Shown: one piece after another, positions 1-6,971 of the stretch | Layout: every line of letters starts with the position of its first letter | How positions within the stretch are numbered: the first letter of the stretch is position 1 | Assembly: GCA_019424965.1 (NCBI GenBank) | Contig: JAHYYL010000002.1 | Span: 1 to 22,824 of the forward strand | DNA from: Collinsella sp. | GTDB lineage: Bacteria > Actinomycetota > Coriobacteriia > Coriobacteriales > Coriobacteriaceae | Reading direction: 5' to 3' | Length of the DNA: 22,824 nucleotides | Notes under the pieces: generated by a model | What the model saw: the letters and a program-made list of their open reading frames with translations, nothing else | Told to the model about the DNA's origin: nothing | The model's database searches: none | Made by a program: the position numbers and the translations under genes

Positions 1-248
1 TTCTCTCGGTGGGCTGTACGTGCGTGGCCCTGCTCATCCAAAACGTCGGCCTGGCGCATGTCCCGGCCTCGACGGGCTCGCTGCTCCTTTCGATGGAGTC
101 GCCTTCGGGTGTGCTGTTCTCGGTGCTGCTGATGGGGGAGGCGCTCACCTCGCGTCTGCTCGCCGGCTTCGCACTCATCTTCCTATCGATCATTTTGAGC
201 GAGACGCATTTCGACTTTTTGCGCAAAAAGCCGCGAGCGCGATTGTAA
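1..248 (+). CDS. EamA/DMT-family transporter, 3' end only
   Basis: This is the C-terminal part of a drug/metabolite transporter (EamA fold), an inner-membrane permease of unknown substrate. The open frame runs in from the left edge, so the start is missing and about 81 residues are visible. They hold the family's last two or three membrane helices. A hydrophobic stretch with STGSLLLSMESPSGVLFSVL matches the usual EamA helix-9 signature, then GEALT, then a final helix (LLAGFALIFLSIILSE) and a short basic tail, KKPRARL. The GTG at position 9 lies inside this helical region and is not a real start. The gene ends 13 bases before a strong terminator, so it closes its transcription unit. Family assignment is good; substrate cannot be told. 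Confidence 0.85.
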   Translation, partial: LSVGCTCVALLIQNVGLAHVPASTGSLLLSMESPSGVLFSVLLMGEALTSRLLAGFALIFLSIILSETHFDFLRKKPRARL

Positions 249-260
249 ACAAATTGTTGC

Positions 261-286
261 GCCGCCCTCCCAGGGCGGCATTTTTT
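261..286 (+). terminator. Rho-independent terminator after the EamA gene
   Basis: A perfect 8-bp GC stem (GCCGCCCT at 261-268 with AGGGCGGC at 272-279) has a 3-nt loop and is followed by A and six T residues at 281-286. It separates the EamA gene from the M20 peptidase. Confidence 0.9.
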
Positions 287-312
287 ATGTCATGCCCTTA
301 CAGTTGTGCCTT

Positions 313-334
313 GCACTTTACGCTATCAAAGTGC
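313..334. promoter_or_regulatory. Inverted repeat upstream of the M20 peptidase gene
   Basis: GCACTTT (313-319) and AAAGTGC (328-334) form a perfect 7-bp inverted repeat with an 8-nt spacer, 31 bases before the M20 start. It lies where the promoter must be, between the terminator and the ribosome binding site GGAGGG (354-359). It could be an operator. I cannot fix convincing -35 and -10 boxes around it. Confidence 0.35.
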
Positions 335-364
335 TTGCTGCAAAAACGTTACTGGAGGGCATTT

Positions 365-1663
365 ATGGCACCAGCTCTGTCCGATCTTCAACCGCAACCA
401 GCGCCTCAGACCACTACGGTGGCGCAGGCCGCTATCGGCAATGGCCTGGTCACAGAAGCTCGGGCTTTTGCAGACGAGCTCGCTGCGTGGCGACACGATC
501 TCCATCAAACGCCTGAGCTCGGTAACAACCTTCCACAGACGTCCGCCTTTATCCAGGCACGTCTCGACGAGATGGATATTCCCTATGCCGTGCTTGTTGA
601 CGGCTCCTGTGTCGTTGGCCTTATCGGTGCCGGCGCGGCAGCTGCTGCTCGGGATAACGGTACGTGCACGGACAAGCAGGCCGGTACGGTTATCATGCTC
701 CGTGGCGATATGGATGCCCTGCCTGTTGCCGAGGAGTCGGGAGAGTCTTTTGCCTCTATCAATGGCTGTATGCACGCATGCGGACACGATATGCACGCGA
801 CGGCGCTGCTTGGTGCGGCGCGCCTGCTCAAGGTCCGCGAGGCCGAGCTTGTCGACGCCAATGCTACTGTCAAGCTGCTGTTCCAGCCGGGCGAGGAGAC
901 CTTTGAGGGGGCACGCGCTGCCATCGCCGATGGCTTGCTCGAGAACCCGCGTCCTCAGGCGGCTTTTGCCATGCACGTTAACAGCCAATCGCCACTCGGC
1001 CTGGTGCTCTATGGGAGCCCGGCGCTCTCGGGCGTGTACGGTTTCCGTATCACGCTGCAGGGCAAGGGTGGCCACGGTTCCAGCCCCGAGATCTGCATCG
1101 ATCCCATCACGGCCGGCGTGCATGTGCACCTGGCGCTTCAGGAGCTTATCGCTCGCGAAGTGCCGGCGGCCAAGGAGGTCGCACTGACCGTGGGCAAGTT
1201 TGCCGGTGGCCAAGCGGCCAACGTCATCCCAGACACCTGCGTGCTCGAAGGCACGTTGCGCGGCTTCGACGTCGAGCTCATGGAGCACCTCAAGACCCGC
1301 ATCGCCGAGGTCGTCAATGGCGTAGCGGCAACGTATCGTACGCCGGCCACCATCGAGACGCTCTCGGATGTTCCCCCGCTCGTGCTCGATGACGACATGA
1401 CCCAGGCTTCGCTTGGCTACGTGGGTGCGACGCTGCCCAAGGCCGCCTTCTTGCCGCTGTTCCATGCCATGGCGAGCGAGGACTTTGCGCTTATCTCGAG
1501 CGAGATGCCGAGTGCGTACTTTACGATCGGCGCAGCTGTGTCCGATACGGACGAGCACTTTGCCCAACACCATCCCAAGGCACGCTTTAGCGATGCCGAG
1601 CTTCCCCTTGGCGCCGCGGCTTATGCCGCCGTCGCTTTGGGCTACATCGCCGACCACCGGTAG
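365..1663 (+). CDS. M20-family metallopeptidase/amidohydrolase
   Basis: A 432-residue zinc- or cobalt-type M20 amidohydrolase, closest in style to the IAA-amino-acid/hippurate hydrolase (ILR1/AmhX) group. It would cleave an amide bond in an N-acyl amino acid or small peptide in the cytoplasm. Metal-site motifs are visible: RGDMDALP (residues 113-120), CMHACGHDMHA with the metal ligands Cys139 and His141, the catalytic PGEE near 175-178, AMHVNS, GGHGSSPE in the lid/dimerisation domain, and HAMASEDFA near the C-terminus. The ATG at 365 is chosen because GGAGGG stands 5 bases upstream; the longer frame to position 20 has no start signal and reads across the terminator. The first 25 or so residues (Pro/Gln/Thr-rich) are extra compared with the family core. 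The exact substrate is unknown. Confidence 0.88.
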   Translation: MAPALSDLQPQPAPQTTTVAQAAIGNGLVTEARAFADELAAWRHDLHQTPELGNNLPQTSAFIQARLDEMDIPYAVLVDGSCVVGLIGAGAAAAARDNGTCTDKQAGTVIMLRGDMDALPVAEESGESFASINGCMHACGHDMHATALLGAARLLKVREAELVDANATVKLLFQPGEETFEGARAAIADGLLENPRPQAAFAMHVNSQSPLGLVLYGSPALSGVYGFRITLQGKGGHGSSPEICIDPITAGVHVHLALQELIAREVPAAKEVALTVGKFAGGQAANVIPDTCVLEGTLRGFDVELMEHLKTRIAEVVNGVAATYRTPATIETLSDVPPLVLDDDMTQASLGYVGATLPKAAFLPLFHAMASEDFALISSEMPSAYFTIGAAVSDTDEHFAQHHPKARFSDAELPLGAAAYAAVALGYIADHR

Positions 1664-1665
1664 CA

Positions 1666-1863
1666 CCCAATCTTGCTACTCGTTTGTTTAAGATGGTCGG
1701 CGGCATCGTGGGCGCCATCGTTTCGGGTGTGCTGTCCGATGCCACGGGCTCTTTTGCGAGCACCTGGATTGTCTGCTTGGTGTGCTCGGTGGCTATGTTG
1801 GTGTTTCTGCTGGCGTCTGAGCCCATCGCCGCCAAGCTGCGTGCAAGCGTGGCGGGGGAGTAG
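1666..1863 (+). pseudogene. C-terminal remnant of a major facilitator superfamily permease
   Basis: Beginning right after the M20 stop codon, in another frame, about 65 codons read as the end of an MFS transporter. There is PNLATRLFKMVGG, then GAIVSGVLSDATGSFAS (a typical helix 11 with the following loop), then a last hydrophobic helix (CLVCSVAMLVFLLA) and a basic tail ending at TAG (1861-1863). A local ATG at 1693 has no ribosome binding site, and two helices cannot make a transporter. The simplest reading is that a deletion removed most of an MFS gene and joined its 3' end to the M20 gene. Family recognition rests on motif style, not a search. Confidence 0.6.
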
Positions 1864-1910
1864 ACGTCCGTCGCTCTTTTCTGTTTGCCCCGTTCTGTTT
1901 GTGGTCGCCC

Positions 1911-1950
1911 TGGAAGCCGAATGGATGCTCGTACCATCATTCGGTTTCCA
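1911..1950. repeat. Imperfect hairpin, first of three before hisS
   Basis: TGGAAGCCGAATG-GATG (1911-1927) pairs with CATCATTCGGTTTCCA (1935-1950): 16 pairs with one bulged G and one G-T wobble. No T-run follows, so it is not an ordinary terminator for the MFS remnant. Confidence 0.6.
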
Positions 1951-1972
1951 AGGCGGTCACGGGCCTACGAAA

Positions 1973-2036
1973 TGATCCGTTTTCCTCCGTCTCCAAGGGA
2001 TCACGTGATCCGAAGGGGACGGAGGAAAACGGGTCA
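1973..2036. repeat. Long hairpin with palindromic tip, second of three before hisS
   Basis: A 19-bp stem (1973-1991 with 2018-2036, one G-T wobble) encloses three further pairs, a symmetric AAG/GAA internal loop, and a perfect 14-bp palindrome GGATCACGTGATCC (1998-2011) at the tip. No T-run follows. Its form suggests a dispersed REP-like palindrome rather than a terminator. Confidence 0.65.
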
Positions 2037-2042
2037 CAAACA

Positions 2043-2102
2043 GCGGCGGCGCATCTGGCCGAACGAGCCCCCATACCCTCGTTCGGTCAGACGCGCCGCC
2101 GC
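2043..2102. repeat. Long GC-rich hairpin, third of three before hisS
   Basis: A 25-bp stem (2043-2067 with 2078-2102) has one mismatch, one wobble and a 10-nt loop. It ends 18 bases before the hisS -10 box, so it occupies the place of the -35 region on the plus strand. No T-run follows. Confidence 0.65.
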
Positions 2103-2119
2103 GTTGCTGCTTTGTGCCG

Positions 2120-2125
2120 TATAAT
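2120..2125 (+). promoter_or_regulatory. hisS promoter, -10 box TATAAT
   Basis: A perfect TATAAT stands 43 bases before the hisS start codon. No good -35 hexamer is found at 16-18 bases, where the right arm of the preceding hairpin lies. Confidence 0.55.
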
Positions 2126-2167
2126 GTCCACTACCTATGACGCGATACAAAAGAAAGGTGTTTGCCC

Positions 2168-3481
2168 ATGCAGGCACAGAAGGCGGAGGGAACCCGCGAC
2201 CTTATCGGCGCCGAGATGCGCGCCTGGCAAAAGATGCAGCAGATTGCGGCCAGCGTATTCGAGCCGTTTGGCTTTAAGCCCATCGAGACGCCCGCGATCG
2301 AGCAGGTGGACGTGTTTGTCCACGGCATCGGTCAGTCGACCGACGTCGTGCGCAAGGAGATGTTCCGCGTGTTTAGCGGCGCCAACCTGGAGCGCGTCTT
2401 TACCGAAGGCACCGATACCAAGCTCAAGCCTAAGCAGCGTCTGGCCCTTCGTCCCGAGGGCACGGCCGGTGTGGTGCGCGCCGTCGTGGAGAACAACCTG
2501 GTGCCCCAGGGCTCCACGCCGTTTAAGGCTTACTACGCCGAGGCCATGTTCCGCGGCGAGCGTCCCCAGAAGGGCCGCCTGCGCCAGTTCCATCAGGTGG
2601 GCATCGAGTGGCTCGGCGCTCCCGATCCGGCGGCAGACGCCGAGTGCATCATCATGCTCATGGAGTTCTACAAGCGTCTGGGCTTCGATCTTTCCAAGCT
2701 CCGTCTGCTCATTAACTCGATGGGCGATCCCCAATGCCGTCCGGCCTATCGCGAGCAGGTTAAGCAGTTCATTCTCGACCACGCCGACGAGATGTGCGAC
2801 GAGTGCCGCGAGCGCGCCGAGCTTAACCCGCTGCGCGCCTTCGACTGCAAGAACGACCATTGCCGCGAGATCATGGCCGAGGCTCCGCTGATGGGTGACA
2901 ACCTGTGCGACGAGTGCCGCGAGCACTACGAGCAGGTCAAGCGCTATCTGGATGCCGCCGGTATCGAGTATGTCGAGGATCCCACCTTGGTGCGCGGCCT
3001 GGACTACTACACCCGTACCGTCTTTGAGGTCGAGGCCCCTGGCGCCGGCGTCGGCTCCATCGGCGGCGGCGGCCGCTACGACGGCCTGGTCGAGCTCGAG
3101 GGCGGCAAGCCTACGGCCGGCGTCGGCTTCGCCGTCGGTTTTGAGCGCGCCCTGCTGGCCCTACAGGCCTTTGGCGGCGACCTGGGTGCCGATGAGGCCC
3201 CATGCGTCTACGTCGCCAACGCCGGCAAGGAGTTGCGCCAGAACGTCTTCGCCATTACGCAGGAGCTTCGCGCTGCAGGTATCGTGACCGAGGCCGACTA
3301 CCAGGGCCGTTCGCTCAAGGCTCAGTTTAAGCAGGCCGACAAGGTGGGCGCCAAGCTCATTTTGGTCTTGGGCGGCGACGAGCTTGCCGCCGGCAAGGTC
3401 AAGGTGCGCGACATGCAGAGCCATGACGAGGTTCTCGTCGATCTGGCCAATGTGGTCGAGGCGGTTCGCGAGCGCCTGTAG
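2168..3481 (+). CDS. hisS: Histidyl-tRNA synthetase
   Basis: Class II aminoacyl-tRNA synthetase that charges tRNA-His in the cytoplasm; 437 residues, normal for bacterial HisRS. The N-terminus has KAEGTRDLIG. Motif 2 reads FRGERPQKGRLRQFHQ. The histidine-specific signature is LVRGLDYYTRTVFE, followed by GGGGRYDGL and motif 3, AGVGFAVGFERAL. The last 100 residues form the anticodon-binding Rossmann-like domain. A cluster of Cys pairs (MCDEC, DCKNDHC, LCDEC) in the insertion domain may hold a metal, as in some other HisRS. ATG 2168 is preferred over the in-frame TTG 2162 because the AGAAAGG element at 2152-2158 is then correctly spaced. The gene is transcribed alone; aspS, often its neighbour in other bacteria, lies about 9 kb downstream. 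Confidence 0.97.
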   Translation: MQAQKAEGTRDLIGAEMRAWQKMQQIAASVFEPFGFKPIETPAIEQVDVFVHGIGQSTDVVRKEMFRVFSGANLERVFTEGTDTKLKPKQRLALRPEGTAGVVRAVVENNLVPQGSTPFKAYYAEAMFRGERPQKGRLRQFHQVGIEWLGAPDPAADAECIIMLMEFYKRLGFDLSKLRLLINSMGDPQCRPAYREQVKQFILDHADEMCDECRERAELNPLRAFDCKNDHCREIMAEAPLMGDNLCDECREHYEQVKRYLDAAGIEYVEDPTLVRGLDYYTRTVFEVEAPGAGVGSIGGGGRYDGLVELEGGKPTAGVGFAVGFERALLALQAFGGDLGADEAPCVYVANAGKELRQNVFAITQELRAAGIVTEADYQGRSLKAQFKQADKVGAKLILVLGGDELAAGKVKVRDMQSHDEVLVDLANVVEAVRERL

Positions 3482-3632
3482 CGCATCTTTTTGAGCTGCG
3501 GGCCTGCTAACGTACCCTGCTCATGGAGAGCGATTGTTACGGGGGTGTTTCGCTTTTATGCGGAATGCCCTCGTTTGCATATGCCGTCCACCGAGAAATA
3601 CGACCATTTGGGGCAAAAACCCTTGCAATGCA

Positions 3633-3680
3633 GAAAATACTTTTGTGTGGTAAAGCGCAATCAGTGTCGAAAGTATTTCT
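3633..3680. promoter_or_regulatory. Pair of GAAANTANTTT sites in the ppc promoter
   Basis: GAAAATACTTTT (3633-3644) and GAAAGTATTTCT (3669-3680) are two near-palindromic sites exactly 36 bases apart. The second lies just upstream of the ppc -10 box, in the -35/spacer region. The arrangement looks like a two-site operator for a dimeric regulator. No known regulator is assigned. Confidence 0.4.
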
Positions 3681-3688
3681 CAAGCGCC

Positions 3689-3694
3689 TATAAT
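3689..3694 (+). promoter_or_regulatory. ppc promoter, -10 box TATAAT
   Basis: A perfect TATAAT lies 44 bases upstream of the favoured ppc start. The -35 region (around TGTCGA, 3665-3670) is weak and overlaps the second near-palindromic site. Confidence 0.55.
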
Positions 3695-3738
3695 GAATAC
3701 CGCATGTTACGTGCATAGAAGGAGGAATGGGAGGAAAC

Positions 3739-6552
3739 GTGGCTGAGAACCTAAGCAACCAGTCTGTACCCGAAGCCGCGGCGCGCGTCGCTGCCGTGGT
3801 CAACCGCCTCGTTAACCGAATCGGCTCGAATGCCGAGTCCAGGGAGCGTCTCGCCGAGATCGAGATCCCCGAGGAGCTGCGCGATAATCTGGCGCTGTTC
3901 CTGCGCCTGGAACGTCGTGTGCTTAGCGAGTATGATCCCGAGATCGCGGACCTGTTCGACAAGATTTTGACAGCCGAGATTGTGGCCAATGCTGGCAACC
4001 CCGGTAGCCGCGCTGCCGACGAGTCCGTTGACGAGCAGGGCGTGCCCACTGCCGACGAGCCCACCGCCGTGGCGTTTCGCGAAGTCGTCGATCTGATTGA
4101 CAGCCTGCCGCTCGATAAGCAGCAGGTCATCGTTCGCGCCTTTACGAGCTTCTTCCACTTGGCAAACCTGTCGGAGGAGAACTACCGTGTGGCGCAGCTG
4201 CGCGAGCGCGAGGCCGGCGCATCGACCGATACCGAGGTCGATCCCGCCAACGAACTCACCGTCGCCTATCACCAGTTGGTAAACGAGATGGGTGTCGAGG
4301 GCGCCAATGAGCTGCTCGGCAAGCTCGAGTTCCACCCTGTCTTTACCGCACATCCCACCGAGGCCCGTCGTAAGGCCGTCGAGGGCAAGATTCGCCGTAT
4401 CTCCAACCTGCTGGAGGAGCGTCCGCGTCTGGGCGGCTCCGACCTGGTGGAGAACGAGCGCCATATGCTGCAGGAGATCGACGCCCTGGTGCGTACGAGC
4501 CCCATCGCGCTCAAGAAGCCCACGCCGGTCGAGGAAGCCGATACCATCATCGACATCTTCGATAACACGCTGTTCGACGTTATCCCCGTCATCTATCGTC
4601 GTTTTGACGACTGGGTGCTGGGCGACAAGGCCGGCACCGTGCCGCCGCTGTGCCCAGCATTCTTCCATCCCGGCAGCTGGATCGGCTCCGACCGCGACGG
4701 CAACCCCAACGTCACCGCCAAGGTGAGCCGCGAAGTCGCCGCCAAGTACTTCACCCACATGGTGCTCAAGCTCGAGGACAAGTGCCGCCGCATCGGCCGC
4801 AACCTGACGCTCGAGGCCACCTACAGCAAGCCGTCTGCCGAGCTCATTAACCTGTGGAACCATCAGGTCGAGATGAGCACCCAGTACACCGCACGTGCTG
4901 AACTGATCTCCGAGCACGAGCCGCATCGCGCCGTCATGCTCGTCATGGCCGACCGTCTGAACGCCACCGTGCGTCGCATCACCGACACCATGTACCACAG
5001 CGCCGATGAGTTCCTGGATGACCTGCGCGTCGTCCAGCGTTCGCTGGCCGCCTGCGGAGCCGTCCGTGCTGCCTACGGCCCGGTCCAGACCATCATCTGG
5101 CAGGTCGAGTCCTTCGGCTTCCACATGGTCGAGATGGAGTTCCGTCAGCACTCCGTGGTGCATGCCCGCGCCCTCAAGGATATCCACGAGAACGGTATCC
5201 ATGGCGACCTGCAGCCCATGACGCGCGAGGTCATCGACACCTTCCGCGCCATCGGCTCCATCCAAAAGCGCTATGGCAAGAAGATGGCGCACCGCTACAT
5301 CATCTCGTTTACCAAGAGCGCCCAGCATGTGGCCGACGTCTTTGAGCTTGCCCACCTGTCCTTCGCACACGAGGAGGATGTCCCCGAGCTCGACGTGATC
5401 CCGCTGTTTGAGCAGCTCGAGGACCTCGAGGGCTGCGTTGACGTGCTCGACCAGATGCTTACGCTGCCCGTGGTGCAGAAGCGCCTTGCCCAGACCAACC
5501 GCCGCATGGAGGTCATGCTGGGCTACTCCGACTCCTCCAAGGATGCCGGTCCTACCACGGCCATGCTCGCGCTGCACTCCGCGCAGGAGCGCATCGCCAA
5601 GTGGGCCGAGAAGAACGATATCGACCTGGTGCTCATGCACGGTCGCGGCGGCGCCGTGGGCCGTGGCGGCGGCCCGGCCAACAAGGCCGTGCTGGCGCAG
5701 CCCAAGGGTTCGGTCAACTGCTTCTTTAAGCTTACCGAGCAGGGCGAGGTCATCTTTGCCCGTTACGGCAACCGCACGCTGGCTCAGCGCCATGTTGAGT
5801 CCGTTGCCGCCGCAACGCTTTTGCAGTCGGCCCCGAGCGTCGAGAAGACCAACACCGAGACCACGCAGAAGTTCTGGGATATGGCCGAGAAGCTCAACGC
5901 CGCAAGCCACGAGCGCTATCTGGACCTGCTGAACACCGAGGACTTTACACCGTGGTTCTCGACCGTGACGCCGCTGACCGAGGTCGGTCTGCTGCCGATC
6001 GGCTCACGTCCCGCCAAGCGCGGCTTGGGTGCCAAGTCGCTCGACGACCTGCGTACCATTCCGTGGATCTTCAGCTGGAGCCAGGCGCGCATCAATCTGG
6101 CCGCTTGGTACGGCCTGGGTACCGCTTGCGAGCAGTTGGGTGACCTTGATCAGCTCAAGGCTGCCTACCAGGAGTGGCCGTTCTTCCGCACCTTTATCGA
6201 CAACATCGAGATGTCGATCGCCAAGACCGACCAGCGCATCGCCAAGATGTATCTGCACCTGGGCGACCGCGACGACCTGTCCAAGAAGGTCTTTACCGAG
6301 ATGCAGCTCACCCGTAAGTGGGTCCTTGCCATCGTCGGTGACGAGTGGCCGCTGCAGCATCGCCGCGTGCTCGGCTGCGCTGTCCGCGTGCGCAACCCCT
6401 ATGTCGACGCCCTGTCCATCGCCCAGGTCCGCGCCCTTCGCGAGGTGCGTATGAACCAGGACGAGATGGCCGAGGAGAAGAAGGCCGAGTACATGAGCCT
6501 GATTCTTTCGACTGTGACCGGCGTCTCGGCAGGATTGCAAAACACGGGGTAA
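3739..6552 (+). CDS. ppc: Phosphoenolpyruvate carboxylase
   Basis: Cytoplasmic enzyme that adds bicarbonate to PEP to give oxaloacetate, refilling C4 acids and feeding succinate formation in anaerobes. It has 937 residues, within the family range. The catalytic histidine lies in FTAHPTEARRKAV (His near residue 205). GYSDSSKDAG starts near 595, HGRGGAVGRGGGPA near 634, and the C-terminus SAGLQNTG matches the conserved end that reaches the active site. Two starts are possible. ATG 3727 has GGAGG only one base before it, whereas GTG 3739 has GGAGG (3730-3734) four bases before it and gives the usual MAEN-type N-terminus, so I prefer GTG. The gene is alone in its unit. A palindromic element follows 21 bases after the stop. 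Confidence 0.96.
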   Translation: MAENLSNQSVPEAAARVAAVVNRLVNRIGSNAESRERLAEIEIPEELRDNLALFLRLERRVLSEYDPEIADLFDKILTAEIVANAGNPGSRAADESVDEQGVPTADEPTAVAFREVVDLIDSLPLDKQQVIVRAFTSFFHLANLSEENYRVAQLREREAGASTDTEVDPANELTVAYHQLVNEMGVEGANELLGKLEFHPVFTAHPTEARRKAVEGKIRRISNLLEERPRLGGSDLVENERHMLQEIDALVRTSPIALKKPTPVEEADTIIDIFDNTLFDVIPVIYRRFDDWVLGDKAGTVPPLCPAFFHPGSWIGSDRDGNPNVTAKVSREVAAKYFTHMVLKLEDKCRRIGRNLTLEATYSKPSAELINLWNHQVEMSTQYTARAELISEHEPHRAVMLVMADRLNATVRRITDTMYHSADEFLDDLRVVQRSLAACGAVRAAYGPVQTIIWQVESFGFHMVEMEFRQHSVVHARALKDIHENGIHGDLQPMTREVIDTFRAIGSIQKRYGKKMAHRYIISFTKSAQHVADVFELAHLSFAHEEDVPELDVIPLFEQLEDLEGCVDVLDQMLTLPVVQKRLAQTNRRMEVMLGYSDSSKDAGPTTAMLALHSAQERIAKWAEKNDIDLVLMHGRGGAVGRGGGPANKAVLAQPKGSVNCFFKLTEQGEVIFARYGNRTLAQRHVESVAAATLLQSAPSVEKTNTETTQKFWDMAEKLNAASHERYLDLLNTEDFTPWFSTVTPLTEVGLLPIGSRPAKRGLGAKSLDDLRTIPWIFSWSQARINLAAWYGLGTACEQLGDLDQLKAAYQEWPFFRTFIDNIEMSIAKTDQRIAKMYLHLGDRDDLSKKVFTEMQLTRKWVLAIVGDEWPLQHRRVLGCAVRVRNPYVDALSIAQVRALREVRMNQDEMAEEKKAEYMSLILSTVTGVSAGLQNTG

Positions 6553-6573
6553 TCGATAGCCCTGTAGTCGTCC

Positions 6574-6700
6574 GGGCCCGCCATCAGTTTACTTTTAGGC
6601 ACGTCCTCGGACATGCAAGAAGCCCTCGCTGCGCACTTCGTGCGGCGAGGGCTTCTTGCGTCCTGCGGAGTGTGCCTAAAAGTAAACTGATGGCGGGCCC
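6574..6700. repeat. Variable-arm palindromic element, copy 1
   Basis: A 127-nt structure. Perfect 29-bp outer arms lie at 6574-6602 and 6672-6700. The left internal strand is GTCCTCGGACATGC (6603-6616), followed by a 13-bp inner stem (6617-6629 with 6645-6657), the apical loop TGCGCACTTCGTGCG (6630-6644) and the right internal strand GCGTCCTGCGGAGT (6658-6671). The two internal strands pair partly (TCC/GGA, GGAC/GTCC, GC/GC) around asymmetric bulges. The same constant segments, in the same orientation, recur at 9055-9179. The arms are flanked by GTCC on the left and TG on the right in both copies. It sits between ppc and larA. Its function is unknown: transcription boundary, structured RNA or mobile palindrome. 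Confidence 0.85.
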
Positions 6701-6815
6701 TGCGATGTCCGGCCTTCGGCGGATTACTGGCTGGGGGAATAATGGCGCGCTTCGCGCGTTTTGGATGGGGTCTATCTCGGTGGCGCATTTGGCGCTTCTC
6801 GCCTTACGGCTGTTG

Positions 6816-6850
6816 CGGCTGCGGTCCCGTTTGGGATCGCAGCCGTTTTG
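6816..6850 (+). terminator. Terminator-like hairpin upstream of larA
   Basis: CGGCTGCGGTCCC (6816-6828) pairs with GGGATCGCAGCCG (6833-6845) with one G-T wobble. The loop is GTTT and TTTT follows. It stands 122 bases before larA, in the 419-nt gap after ppc. It may end readthrough from ppc, or act as an attenuator if the larA transcript starts upstream. Confidence 0.6.
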
Positions 6851-6971
6851 TTGTGGGTCAAATATGAACGTTGTGTTAATGAGTCGGTGGACGGTGGAGT
6901 TTTTCGGTGAGCGGCGTATCCTTCCAACGGTTTATCTAGTGTGTCAGTTGAAAGGAAGAGGGCGCTCGTCA

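Noticed and set aside
3491..3718. 75-codon plus-strand frame before ppc
   Set aside because: It starts with TTG, has no ribosome binding site and covers the ppc promoter and its near-palindromes, whose repeats give the repeated CRKYF in translation.
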